DNA of 26,517 nucleotides from a virus, in IMG/VR virus record IMGVR_UViG_3300027849_000052, positions 1 to 26,517 of that record; one strand, given 5' to 3'. Below the pieces are notes generated by a model that did no database searches, was not told the DNA's origin, and was given only the letters and a program-made list of their open reading frames with translations. The position numbers were made by a program, and so were the translations under genes. Shown piece after piece: positions 6,701 through 14,936 of this stretch. Each line of letters starts with the position of its first letter. Within the stretch, counting starts at the first letter, position 1.

Positions 6701-9555
6701 TATGTTCTAACAACGGTATCATCAATACTCGTGATTCTATATATAGTACCGTTTGGGTCTAAGGTTTGAGACCCTGCCCCAGCGTCTATGAATCTAAATA
6801 AAGAACCCACGGTATTTAAAGCATCGTGTAAAGCAGGATACTTAACCTCCATAGATCTACCGCCCCCGTACTTACCACCACCAGACCAACTAACTTCAAT
6901 AGTGCCTTCTGTTGCCCCTAATGTTGTTCCTTGACCTTTTCTAGCGCATTTAGGCTTTACTCTGTCTATAAACAATCTTGAGTCATTTCCTTGCGCATCA
7001 TCACATAGCCAATTGTAAGAGCTTCTTCTCCAGTCTCTTCTTCTTTCTTTTGTAGCATCTAAATAATAACAAAACCCTAAAGCTTTTCTTATATAGTTAT
7101 CATCACTAGCTCTTGCGGCTAAAATATTTTCAGTAAGAACTACATCTTGATTTACTTTTACAAAAAATCTTCCAGTAAATTCTGGTTTGTTTTGAATTTC
7201 AACAGAAGCTAGTTCTAATTGTAATCCATCTACGGCATACGTCCAGCCATAAGGATCGGTTGATGTAAAGTTCATATCTGCCCCAAAAACAGAAGATGAT
7301 GTTAGGGTATAGTATGAACCGCTTATATCTATTTTCCCAATAGATCCTATTTTATACCAATTACTAACATTAAATCCATCAGTAATTCTCATAACTAAAC
7401 CAGAAGTTGATGCGGATTCCACTCCAAATTGCTGATCAAATCCCGGGTGAGCTGAATTATCATCTGATGCTTCAACAGCAATTTCAACCCCTCCTTCTAT
7501 AGGGAAATACCCATTTGGAAACAACAATTGAGAGTCTCCATCATCTCGGGTCATTGTGCCCTTGCTTAGTTTAGTTTCTTTTAAATACTGAGGCGCTTCG
7601 TTTTCAATAGCTATAACTTTATATCTAGCTTTTTCAGTAACAGGTTCATCACTATCGTGTTGCTTTTTAAGTATAATAAAAGTTTCTTCATCTACTTTGT
7701 TTCTTTCCGCAGAAGGAAAAGATAACCATACGTTTCCGTCTTCAGCATTGTAATAACGATCTAAACATAGATTGTAATATTCCTGTGAAGTTTCTTTTAT
7801 ATAGTATTTAAAGTATGGAAATTGTGTTTGTTGATCGTAGTAAGGTGTAGAACTTGCTATCCTTGCTTTTATTTTATTTGACTTTTGAGCATCAGGCTTT
7901 TCAATAACCGCGGTGGCTTCGCTACTTGTAAATACAGGAGTTGTTCTTCCGTACTTATCCATGTAAGCAACACCAACTTGATAAGTCCTAATTGATTTAA
8001 CAGATTCCGCTACCGTGTTATTTCCAATTGTAATACTAGATATTGGATCACCATTTTGATCTAATATATCTAAAGAATCAGTGGCTACGTCAATAATTGT
8101 TTGTGTAGGGTTACCTAAAGAATCAATTAGATTAAAATTTTGTGTATAATTACCATATATTAATCTATTAGCGCTTATTTCTTGAGCCAAAGCTTTTCTA
8201 GGCACATTATCGTATGGTCTTAATAATTGATTAGCATTTACAACCGATGTTATAATCTCTGTTTTAATATTAAACGAGTTGTCTTGCCACTCTGGGTCAG
8301 TTGGTGTAAAAGTATCTACAACATATACATTAGCATTGTTGGTTGCTTTGTATAAAATATCAACTTTAGTTACATTTATAGGTATATCGGATGGTATAAA
8401 ATTAGAAATAGTTAATTGTCTAATGTTATTAACCATTGCTAAATTATAACCTTCTTCTGGAGAGTAATTAAATTCTCCTGGCATAAAAGCTGGGTTGCTA
8501 AAAGGAGAAAACGCGGAAAGTTCGTTGTTTTTATATTTATATCTATAACCGAATCTAGCAAACCTCATTTCAAAAAACGGAGTTTCTTGTTCTAGAGTTA
8601 CATCGTATAATTTAGCTGTTGTTGTTTGATTTTCTATTCCAACCCCAACTGAATTAATAATTACTATTGCACCTGTTTGAGATTGTCCACTACCTATAAC
8701 AGATAGTACGGTACATCTATTTACAGCGTCTTGATCCAAGGGATCGTTTTCAGCCCAAGAAAAAAGTAATACGTCGTCAGGCTTATAATAAGGTAGTGTG
8801 TTTCCTTGCCACGTTAATGTCTGTGGACCGCTTTCGCTATTTTTAGGAACTAATTCACCATTAATTGTTTCTACAAAAGAAAATGATGTTTGAGTTTCTA
8901 CGTTTGCCGTAACAGCAGGGTTAGTACCGTCTATTGTTCTGCTAGTGGAAAAAGCTTCTATAGAGGGGGGTTGTAACGGATATTTTTTTATTACCGTTAA
9001 ATCAGATTCTATAAAATCTCTGCCATAAATTTGCGAATGAGTTAGGAAGTTTACTGGAGGAACCCAGTCTTTTATGATTATTTTTTTAGGCTCAGTTTGA
9101 TTATCTGTCCATATTAACATACCCTCAAGTACATTTATACCAGTAATTAAATAATCTTTACTAAACTTTAAAATGTTTTGAGTGTCTACAACTAACGGTA
9201 AAGTAACCGTTGTTACAGAATTATAAGAAGCAATAACACTAATATTGTCTGAAGCTATAAACCAATATATTTCATCTGAATTTTCATCTGCTCTAGCACC
9301 AATACACACTGGATTACTTAAATTGCTTATATAACTAGCAGCCCCCCATGTAGTAAGTTTACCTGTAGTTTCGTTTAAGTAGTTGAAGTTCTTTTCTTTA
9401 TTACCTTTTATATTTTGAAATGAACCAACTTGTGAATTTTCAGAAGAGGCAATTTCTAGATTTAAAGCATCGCGATATTCACCATTAGGAACTAATCTCT
9501 CGTCGAGATCTTTATTCATTTTCCCTCCGGTAAACGTGTGAATTAATTCAGGCAT
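3799..9555 (-). CDS. Very large tail protein: crAss-like stabilization/muzzle-type head with C-terminal Ig/cadherin-like domains
   Basis: The product has 1918 residues. The N-terminus, HTFTGGKMNKDLDERLVPNG followed by EYRDALNLEI, is a signature I associate with the large tail 'stabilization' or nozzle-type protein of crAss-like and related Bacteroidetes podoviruses, whose usual members are roughly half this size. Residues 1-1500 hold long mixed beta regions consistent with tail-tube/nozzle domains. About 1520-1605 reads as a VCBS/tandem-cadherin-like repeat (GVEDILGTFQIA, then GSFTFNPDLNFYGDGGSFTV), and about 1605-1710 as a dystroglycan-type cadherin-like domain (DDPDH, LPQTNMPSWMNQP, VVDPDGN). 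A beta-rich C-terminal 200 residues follows. The protein may therefore combine tail tube and adhesin. It starts 5 nt after the preceding stop in a late structural run. Exact role is inferred. Confidence 0.7.
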   Translation of the reverse strand: MPELIHTFTGGKMNKDLDERLVPNGEYRDALNLEIASSENSQVGSFQNIKGNKEKNFNYLNETTGKLTTWGAASYISNLSNPVCIGARADENSDEIYWFIASDNISVIASYNSVTTVTLPLVVDTQNILKFSKDYLITGINVLEGMLIWTDNQTEPKKIIIKDWVPPVNFLTHSQIYGRDFIESDLTVIKKYPLQPPSIEAFSTSRTIDGTNPAVTANVETQTSFSFVETINGELVPKNSESGPQTLTWQGNTLPYYKPDDVLLFSWAENDPLDQDAVNRCTVLSVIGSGQSQTGAIVIINSVGVGIENQTTTAKLYDVTLEQETPFFEMRFARFGYRYKYKNNELSAFSPFSNPAFMPGEFNYSPEEGYNLAMVNNIRQLTISNFIPSDIPINVTKVDILYKATNNANVYVVDTFTPTDPEWQDNSFNIKTEIITSVVNANQLLRPYDNVPRKALAQEISANRLIYGNYTQNFNLIDSLGNPTQTIIDVATDSLDILDQNGDPISSITIGNNTVAESVKSIRTYQVGVAYMDKYGRTTPVFTSSEATAVIEKPDAQKSNKIKARIASSTPYYDQQTQFPYFKYYIKETSQEYYNLCLDRYYNAEDGNVWLSFPSAERNKVDEETFIILKKQHDSDEPVTEKARYKVIAIENEAPQYLKETKLSKGTMTRDDGDSQLLFPNGYFPIEGGVEIAVEASDDNSAHPGFDQQFGVESASTSGLVMRITDGFNVSNWYKIGSIGKIDISGSYYTLTSSSVFGADMNFTSTDPYGWTYAVDGLQLELASVEIQNKPEFTGRFFVKVNQDVVLTENILAARASDDNYIRKALGFCYYLDATKERRRDWRRSSYNWLCDDAQGNDSRLFIDRVKPKCARKGQGTTLGATEGTIEVSWSGGGKYGGGRSMEVKYPALHDALNTVGSLFRFIDAGAGSQTLDPNGTIYRITSIDDTVVRTYACNSTTNSSYGDSLNTLRRYKLTIKPIEGSGGLQWDPVVDGGLTTYTCANNSNYVGMEFLTLNPEDNGFSSANPAIFETEPKEAAELDIYYEVPGSYDTSTDHGTEHTLDFFNCYSFANGVESDRIRDDYNQPVIENGVKASATLDEPYNEEHRSSGLIFSQIFNSVSGVNGLNQFIQAESITKDVNPEYGSVQKLYSRDTNLVTLCENKSMKILANKDALFNADGSSNVTSNQAVLGQTITFQGEFGIATNPESFAEYGFRMYYTDANRGTVIRLSNDGITEVSNYGMHGFFSDNLKLNSKIVGTWDADRRNYNVSLSTLSPYWQQTLGAGQFDRLNKDPLCDQFVNTYPTTSTTISFKEDVNGWTSRKTYIPEAGVFLNGIYYTFKDGRLWEHNINALRNTFYNVGPTDVNLGPYYESSFNVVFNENPSSVKGFKTLNYSGTDSREYIYKVLPSEKTYSLAQVQAQQITPNSFSTTKGWYTNSIITDLQEGELREFVNKEGKYFNYIRGLATFFNTDCDNNVNSEEFNVQGIGRASVITAPALEEFTVTTSLDDTCFTSTIPPLLNNQSFTGVEDILGTFQIAQTNTCASGITFNLINDATNSGTLVLQSTGSFTFNPDLNFYGDGGSFTVEACCGGVCSAPATISLNILPVAEDPYFTTSYPPLTGLVNGDVWTYNPIGIDDPDHTPSQLFIALPQTNMPSWMNQPAALNDGTGNWYIPPSTVTGGAGTIDFTMTVVDPDGNTGTQQITGDTIATALLNLEFLITTRSSQAARNYTDPTTGLVTAMSSTLTSRHACNRGTYRIIGNTTDIARAYVGNLQNVTGLYDTFTLDSNGFANSPTGDVQGAPVVPSAVAQGTSSTALDSSAPYQKYITSSDTFESRDRYNLITIDQATANTIVANTTGPNPEIVSFGLIADTFNAGGTLNTHGDGVYLQVFKSGVEVYSQKQPNNSAVTINVLTGEIL

Positions 9556-9560
9556 ATATA

Positions 9561-10484
9561 TTACGATTTAATCCATTTGGATTGGTTTCTCATTACTTGC
9601 GCTATCAAATCGGATTTTAATTCAGATAAACGTATTTTTGCATTCCGTCTAGCCGCAACCATTTCTTTTTTGAATCTTTGTATAGTGTACTCTTGAGTAT
9701 TTGCTCTTACAGATAAAACAGCGTGAGTTATGTATTTGTATATTGCGTCAATAGCAAATTTGTGAACAGTCATATCTTCTTCGCATCCAAGACCGTCACT
9801 TATATATTTTAAAGTTACAATTCTACCTCTCATATCTGAGCTGAATCTAATCATACCTTTTATTTGATCAATGTAAAAAACTCCGTTAGCTTGAGACTGC
9901 TCTGGATTTAATCCAAATCTACCTCCATAAGCATACAAATTTAATAAATCAGGATTGTTTTCCCATGCGTTCCATCCGTTAGCATTACCTGATAAAGGGT
10001 ATGGGCTGTTATCTTGCCATCTTCTTAGTGTTTCAGAAGGCTGCGGGTATGCTACTTCACCGTCTTCGTCAAATATGTATTGATAATTGTTATCTTGCGC
10101 ATAAGGCAAAGGGTTACTTGTAAGGTCTGTTCTGTATATTATTCTTTCTACACCCGAAGTATCAACCCAAGATAGTTTTGTATAATTAACATAATCTTGT
10201 GGTAAAACCATATACAAACCTGGAGGACACTCTATTTCAATAGATTTTTCCTGAGGCAATGTATCAAAGCTAAATTCTTGTATTGCTCTTTGTGCATGAA
10301 AAGCTACATCTGTTCTTTTTACTTTTGGTATTATTTTTTCTTCACCTACATATATTACCATAAAGTTATTTATGATATCTGATATGCTAACAAATTGATA
10401 GCCGCCGTAATTTTCATCATTACTGTCCCATAATCCATCAGGACCTAAGTAATATTCTTCTTGTGTTTGATTTATTAAAGCCAT
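9561..10484 (-). CDS. Head-tail connector / tail tubular-type protein
   Basis: The product has 307 residues. It opens MALINQTQEEYYLGPDGLW and contains a conserved-looking core, RAIQEFSFDTLPQEKSIEIE, then PPGLYMVLPQDYVNYTKLSW at about residues 88-126. The second half includes a YIDQIKGMIRFSSDMRGR strand pair, then helices rich in Lys and Arg to the C-terminus (MVAARRNAKIRLSELKSDL). Such a profile recurs in the connector or tail-tube adaptor proteins of environmental crAss-like and T7-like podoviruses. It lies 3 nt after the 250-residue ring candidate and 5 nt before the giant tail protein, exactly where a tail-tube A-type protein is expected. The family assignment rests on pattern memory and gene order. 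Confidence 0.6.
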   Translation of the reverse strand: MALINQTQEEYYLGPDGLWDSNDENYGGYQFVSISDIINNFMVIYVGEEKIIPKVKRTDVAFHAQRAIQEFSFDTLPQEKSIEIECPPGLYMVLPQDYVNYTKLSWVDTSGVERIIYRTDLTSNPLPYAQDNNYQYIFDEDGEVAYPQPSETLRRWQDNSPYPLSGNANGWNAWENNPDLLNLYAYGGRFGLNPEQSQANGVFYIDQIKGMIRFSSDMRGRIVTLKYISDGLGCEEDMTVHKFAIDAIYKYITHAVLSVRANTQEYTIQRFKKEMVAARRNAKIRLSELKSDLIAQVMRNQSKWIKS

Positions 10485-10487
10485 CTA

Positions 10488-11240
10488 TTATTGTTTTTCT
10501 TGTTGAACAGTTTGCATTTCCATACCGTTTGCAATTTGGTACATTTGAACATCTTGAACCACTAGTCCAGCAAATGCTAATATCTTAACTACAAGTTCCG
10601 TTTCTTCAGAATCGTGTAATTCAAAATCTACAGAAGTGGTTGCATCGTATAAAGCCTCTCCGTAAACCATTTGGTAGCCCCAGGCAGCCTCGGTAGGATT
10701 TTTAATATAATTACACGTAACACCAGTAATTAACTCACCAGCGGCTCCGTATACCTTATATCCATCTGTGCTCGCTACAAACACGGGTCTTGAATTTGTT
10801 GGTTTTAAATACTCTGATTGATTAATCATTAAATATTCGTTGTAATTTATACGTTCCGCTTCTACAAGAGTTGTTGTATTAACAACGGTATTAGGCGTAG
10901 GATACAGTGATTTTGAAGTTACTGTGTTCGCATAAACTATAGTACCTAATCTATATAAATTAGCAGGAGTCTGCCAATAGAACGAAGCATTATATGTCAT
11001 TGCTGCATTCGTTTCGAATAGGTTTATTTTTTCATTAAGGATGTTAAGCATGTCAGAAAATGCGGTATCATTACCAGGCACTCTTCCATATTGGTTAATA
11101 TCATAGAAGTATTGTTCGAATATATCTAACTGCGCTTGATTAGCGAATAGATTAAATTCCTGAGGGGTAACATACCCTCGTTGCTCTTTATTAAGTATTG
11201 CTAATACTCTTTGATATACGGTATCTACGCTTACAGCCAT
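10488..11240 (-). CDS. Head-tail ring/adaptor protein
   Basis: The product has 250 residues. The N-terminal helical part includes VYQRVLAILNKEQRGYVTPQ and EFNLFANQAQLDIFEQYFYD. A beta region with RLGTIV, AERINYNEYLMIN and a GYKVYGAAGELITGV hairpin follows, then YIKNPTEAAW and a C-terminal helical segment FELHDSEETELVVKILAFAG. This arrangement (helical head, small beta barrel, 'hits E-E' helix near the end) matches ring/adaptor proteins of crAss-like phages as I remember them. A 63-nt gap with a perfect 8-bp stem-loop separates it from the upstream gene. A connector role is inferred from resemblance and from its place between capsid and tail genes. Confidence 0.6.
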   Translation of the reverse strand: MAVSVDTVYQRVLAILNKEQRGYVTPQEFNLFANQAQLDIFEQYFYDINQYGRVPGNDTAFSDMLNILNEKINLFETNAAMTYNASFYWQTPANLYRLGTIVYANTVTSKSLYPTPNTVVNTTTLVEAERINYNEYLMINQSEYLKPTNSRPVFVASTDGYKVYGAAGELITGVTCNYIKNPTEAAWGYQMVYGEALYDATTSVDFELHDSEETELVVKILAFAGLVVQDVQMYQIANGMEMQTVQQEKQ

Positions 11241-11262
11241 AATTTATTTTTTATTATTATAA

Positions 11263-11290
11263 TAATAGGCCACCATTTAGTAGCCTATTA
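11263..11290 (-). terminator. Stem-loop between virion protein gene and ring/adaptor gene
   Basis: TAATAGGC (11263-11270) pairs perfectly with GCCTATTA (11283-11290) across a 12-nt loop. On the coding strand the hairpin lies 13 nt after the 269-residue gene's stop and is followed by a T/A mixture (TTATTATAATAATAAAAAAT), not a clean U-run. It may be a weak terminator, a processing site or an mRNA 3'-end stabiliser. Confidence 0.5.
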
Positions 11291-11303
11291 CTATAAAGGG
11301 TGA

Positions 11304-12113
11304 CTATTTAAGTCTTTTTTCAATTGCCTTATATATTTCCATTCCTTCATCTGTTTTAAAGAATGAAGATAATGCTGAATAAGGATGCTCATCGAACGGA
11401 ACAGTCATTACTTTACGACCATTGGTTCCATATGTAAAGGTTCTTTGATCTTGTGATAAATTTAAGATCCCTTGTTCAACAGATTTAACACCAAAATTTC
11501 TTAATTGTGTGTTGTCGTCAGTTGCTAATTCTAGAAAAAGCTGTGGATTTTTTCTAGCAAATATTAATACATCTCTTTTTAATTCAGCCGATGATAAATC
11601 ATTTACTTGTTCTCCAATTTCTACACGTAAAATTCCTTCAGCCTCATCTAATGATAAGCCTTTAGCCATATTTAACGCTGCTAATTCATATTCAATCCAC
11701 TCTACTTCATTAGTAGCTATTTGTTGTGGTTTGTATTCTTTATAAATGTTATTTAGATCCGGGTGATATAAAGATAGTAGTTTTTGTAAAACTACATTTT
11801 CTTTTGGCACTGATAATTTACCATTCCTAAAAATAATTCTACCCATTATAACCTGTCCTTTTTGTTCATCAACAAATGGAGATCTTTGGTTGGTAGCGTA
11901 TCTTAATTCTCTTTGGTAACCTGCTTCTGTGTCAAACCAAAGCATTGATTTAACTCTAGAATGTGCTGTTGCTATTGAGTATACTAATGGCTCTTTACCG
12001 CTAGCTATTTCATATAGTCTTTCTTTAATTTCCCAGGTATCTTTTTTAACTTTAGGTATTTTTATTTCTTGAGGTGCAACCTCAGCTTGTTTTGCTTGTG
12101 CTTTTGTAGCCAT
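11304..12113 (-). CDS. Conserved virion-region protein, function unknown
   Basis: The product has 269 residues. It opens with a Lys/Ala/Gln-rich tail, then WEIKERLYEIASGKEPLVYS. A well-patterned core follows (LRYATNQRSPFVDEQKGQVI and IIFRNGKLSVPKEN), then LQKLLSLYHPDLNN, several helices (ELKRDVLIFARKNPQLFLEL), and a C-terminal stretch with SQDQRTFTYGTNGRKVM. I recognise this as a widespread uncharacterised protein of marine phages, usually near the capsid gene. It contains no catalytic motif that I can identify. It follows the major capsid gene after an 82-nt gap with two stem-loops, so it may be made at a different level from capsid. A head-completion or inner-capsid role is possible. Confidence 0.6.
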   Translation of the reverse strand: MATKAQAKQAEVAPQEIKIPKVKKDTWEIKERLYEIASGKEPLVYSIATAHSRVKSMLWFDTEAGYQRELRYATNQRSPFVDEQKGQVIMGRIIFRNGKLSVPKENVVLQKLLSLYHPDLNNIYKEYKPQQIATNEVEWIEYELAALNMAKGLSLDEAEGILRVEIGEQVNDLSSAELKRDVLIFARKNPQLFLELATDDNTQLRNFGVKSVEQGILNLSQDQRTFTYGTNGRKVMTVPFDEHPYSALSSFFKTDEGMEIYKAIEKRLK

Positions 12114-12149
12114 GATATGATATAATATAAATGTTAATAAGAGTAATAA

Positions 12150-12176
12150 TTACCCCTGTCAGTTCAACAAGGGTAA
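12150..12176 (-). terminator. Stem-loop downstream of the major capsid gene
   Basis: TTACCC (12150-12155) pairs with GGGTAA (12171-12176); a one-base mismatch and an inner TGT/ACA helix leave a 7-nt loop. On the coding strand it lies about 20 nt after the capsid stop and is followed by TTATTACTCTTATT. It is a candidate weak terminator or transcript-end stabiliser for the abundant capsid message. Confidence 0.5.
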
Positions 12177-12185
12177 CCACTACTT

Positions 12186-12200
12186 GATAGTTATACTATC
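12186..12200 (-). other. Short stem-loop overlapping the capsid stop codon
   Basis: GATAGT (12186-12191) pairs with ACTATC (12195-12200) around a 3-nt loop, and the capsid TAG stop (12196-12198) lies in the stem. It stands next to the longer stem-loop at 12150-12176. Both could protect the capsid mRNA 3' end; the short stem could also be coincidence in AT-rich DNA. Confidence 0.35.
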
Positions 12201-13659
12201 CTTTTAATAATACGAAGTTGTTCGCAGCTTGAGTACATAATGTTCTTTCTGATAAGAAATGTACATTCATAACATCCGCGTCACTTGTATAGTTTCCACC
12301 AACTGAACCAGTTACCCAAGATTTCAATCGTCTGTCATCAGCTTCAGAAGCTCTGTATCTGATGTGTAAGAAAGGTCTTGAAATATTTTGTCCTAATTGT
12401 TGATCGTAAACTGTAGAAGTTCCAGCTGGTACAATCACACCTTTAATATCGTCAATTAATCCACGAGTTGTAGAATCATTTAAATATTTCCAGTCTGTTT
12501 TGTAAAAGTCGTATGCTCCACGTCTGAATCCTGAGAATCCAAGGTTAAGTGCCATATCTTCTGAATTGTCAAATACACCGTAAGATGTACCTCCAGCTCC
12601 ATAAGAATTTTGAGCAGCCAACATATTGTCAATACCTAGAGACGTTGCTCTATCTAAAAACATCATATTTTCCTCAATAGCTCCCTGCTTGTCTAGCTCT
12701 TGTAAGATTGTATCAAATGCGTCGATACCAGTTCCTGCACCTACTGTGCTGAAATCAGTTCCTGACCATACTAATCCTCTTTCTTCTAGCGTTGCAAATA
12801 AACCTTGCATACCCGAGATTGTCGCTCCTGCTGCATCTGTAAATGCTCCTGCTGCGTTTTCTGCTTCAACCATACTCATTTCTAAGTAATCCTCAAATCT
12901 AATTCTTGATTCATGCTCAGATTTTAAATACCATAAGTATCCACCTGTTCCGATCTCAGTTGTAACTTCAACCCATCCAATTTGAGCAACGTCTGAACCG
13001 TTTACTTCATACTTGTCTCTTAAGATGATTGGTTTGTTACTGTAAGTTGTAAAAGATGCGTCAACTGAATTACCAGCTAATACAGACCCTTTTCCATATT
13101 CAGAACCAAAAACAAAACACGAAAGAGGTGCTCCTACAACCGCTCCTTGTAAAGCTACTGTAAGATTCCTGTTAGCGTTATCATATACTTCAATGTTATA
13201 TGTTTGAATTCCAGCTGCTAAACCCCCTACGGACTTAACGAAAGCTTTGTTCACTACATTACCACCTGCTTTTAATGATACTACAATAGTCATACCTGGT
13301 CCAAGTAATGGAACTTTTCCATCAGCCCCTGGTGAAGGCAATCCAATTGTTTGTGTTCCTGCTACACCCGCTGGTGCATTAGAAGTCACTGTATCATATG
13401 CAATGTGTAATCTTCCTTGTTCTGACCAAACTACTTGATCTGATGCCATAGGCATCTCTGCTCCGACCATTCTTAAGAATCCAGTGATAGTACGATTACC
13501 GTATCTCTCAATTTCTTTCTCATAAACTTCGGGTAAAAATTGTTGTGCCCAATCCATATCAGTTAATGATAGGTAATTATCTCCAAATAAACCTTTTACA
13601 GGTCTTGGAGTTAAGTGGGCTAAATTTGCCAGTGTTGCTGGCGCTACGTCAAATGCCAT
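12196..13659 (-). CDS. Major capsid protein
   Basis: The product has 487 residues. The N-terminal region holds PRPVKGLFGDNYLSLTDMDW, then AQQFLPEVYEKEIERYGNRT and FLRMVGAEMPMASDQVVWSE. I associate these with the HK97-fold major capsid proteins of crAss-like and other environmental Bacteroidetes phages. A long helix-like segment (SEHESRIRFEDYLEMSMVEA) near residues 230-255 would fit the spine helix, and late beta stretches (FLHIRYRASEADDRR) the P domain. The gene follows a scaffold-like gene at 6 nt and is followed by stem-loops. Its base composition is less AT-rich than most neighbours (a hand-counted line gave 28 G+C of 60), as expected for a strongly expressed gene. Confidence 0.85.
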   Translation of the reverse strand: MAFDVAPATLANLAHLTPRPVKGLFGDNYLSLTDMDWAQQFLPEVYEKEIERYGNRTITGFLRMVGAEMPMASDQVVWSEQGRLHIAYDTVTSNAPAGVAGTQTIGLPSPGADGKVPLLGPGMTIVVSLKAGGNVVNKAFVKSVGGLAAGIQTYNIEVYDNANRNLTVALQGAVVGAPLSCFVFGSEYGKGSVLAGNSVDASFTTYSNKPIILRDKYEVNGSDVAQIGWVEVTTEIGTGGYLWYLKSEHESRIRFEDYLEMSMVEAENAAGAFTDAAGATISGMQGLFATLEERGLVWSGTDFSTVGAGTGIDAFDTILQELDKQGAIEENMMFLDRATSLGIDNMLAAQNSYGAGGTSYGVFDNSEDMALNLGFSGFRRGAYDFYKTDWKYLNDSTTRGLIDDIKGVIVPAGTSTVYDQQLGQNISRPFLHIRYRASEADDRRLKSWVTGSVGGNYTSDADVMNVHFLSERTLCTQAANNFVLLKG

Positions 13660-13665
13660 AATTTT

Positions 13666-14904
13666 CTATTTAATGTGTTTAAAACTTTTAATTTTTAATT
13701 TTGAACCACTGTCCCCTGAATCGACTGCTCGCAATCCCCAACCTCCTGGAGCTTTAACTTCATTGTGAACACCTCTCGCGCCCATCTGTACGTTTTTGCT
13801 TTTGGAAATACTGGTCTTCATGGCATCGGCTTTACCTTGCTCATAAAAATGATTTGCAATTGAATCTGCATTCATAGCTGTGAATATACCCTTATGGTAA
13901 CCTTTAGCATCTGACATTTCATTGTTTTCGTTTAAGAACTTCTTAACAAAATTGTTGATGTCGCTTTGGGTTTCCTTTACTTTAGGTGCATCTTTTACTT
14001 TAAAACGATATTTTTTATCTCCAACTTGATAATCAAAACCTTTGAAATCCTCATTGAAAACTTTGTCCGTTTTATTCAAAAACACATTTGCTTGCTTCTC
14101 AGCTATTTGAGTTGCTGCTTCGTTTTCTTTTGTATAGCGATTGAAAAAATCTACCGCTTTCTTTTGTTCAGGAGCTAATCTACTACCTCCTTTTATTTCT
14201 TCGTAGTACTTAGATTTTAATCCATCTAAGTGACTTTTAGCTTTCGCAAGCTCTTCTCTTTTTGCTAACTTCTTACGTCTTATATCTCGTTCTTCATCAA
14301 TATCTTCGTCAAAAGCAAACTTGTCTTCCATTATAAAATCAACATCCTCTTTATCTAAATGAGGTCTTGTTGTCTCGTAATATTCTCTTAGTAATTGAGA
14401 CTCGTTTAATTGGCTATAGTCAGTATTTAATTTTACATAATCCTGTAAACTACCACCTGTGTCATTCATAAACTCTACAACCTTCTGTATGTTCTCTGGT
14501 AATTCAACACCTGCTGCTTGCTCTACAATTGCTTGTTCAACTTGCTCTTCAAGTTCTTCTGCTGCTTCTACAACTTCCTCTTCTGTTATTTCTTCAAGAA
14601 AGGATTCTTCAGCTTGAACGGGCTCTGGTTGTTGTGGTACTTCTGCTTCCACTTTTTGTATAGGTTCGGCTTGTTGATCTGCAACCACTGTTGTTGCTTC
14701 TTGCTTTGTATCGGCATCTGCTTGTGGATTTTTTAATTTACCTAAGTCCAGTTTTATAGTGTCACTATCTTTATCGAAAGATGCTGTTTCACTTTTAGTT
14801 TCAACTGGTGCTTCTGCTTTTTGTTCTACCGGGGCTTTCGCTGCGGGTTCTGTTTTTTTAGGAGCTTTAATTTTAAAGTCCCCCTCTTGTTTTGTTTCTG
14901 ACAT
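13666..14904 (-). CDS. Capsid scaffolding protein
   Basis: The product has 412 residues. The first 150 are very acidic and low in complexity (Ala, Glu, Gln, Pro, Val; EEITEEEVVEAAEELEEQVE). A helical middle follows with charged coiled-coil-like stretches (RRKKLAKREELAKAKSHLDG), and the end is basic (SGSKLKIKSFKHIK). An acidic rod with a basic capsid-binding tail directly before the capsid gene is the classic layout of scaffolding proteins, which guide procapsid assembly and leave or are cleaved before DNA enters. No protease motif was noticed, so any maturation protease must be elsewhere. The role rests on composition and gene order. Confidence 0.75.
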   Translation of the reverse strand: MSETKQEGDFKIKAPKKTEPAAKAPVEQKAEAPVETKSETASFDKDSDTIKLDLGKLKNPQADADTKQEATTVVADQQAEPIQKVEAEVPQQPEPVQAEESFLEEITEEEVVEAAEELEEQVEQAIVEQAAGVELPENIQKVVEFMNDTGGSLQDYVKLNTDYSQLNESQLLREYYETTRPHLDKEDVDFIMEDKFAFDEDIDEERDIRRKKLAKREELAKAKSHLDGLKSKYYEEIKGGSRLAPEQKKAVDFFNRYTKENEAATQIAEKQANVFLNKTDKVFNEDFKGFDYQVGDKKYRFKVKDAPKVKETQSDINNFVKKFLNENNEMSDAKGYHKGIFTAMNADSIANHFYEQGKADAMKTSISKSKNVQMGARGVHNEVKAPGGWGLRAVDSGDSGSKLKIKSFKHIK

Positions 14905-14936
14905 GATAAAATATTATATAAGTGTTATTACTATTA

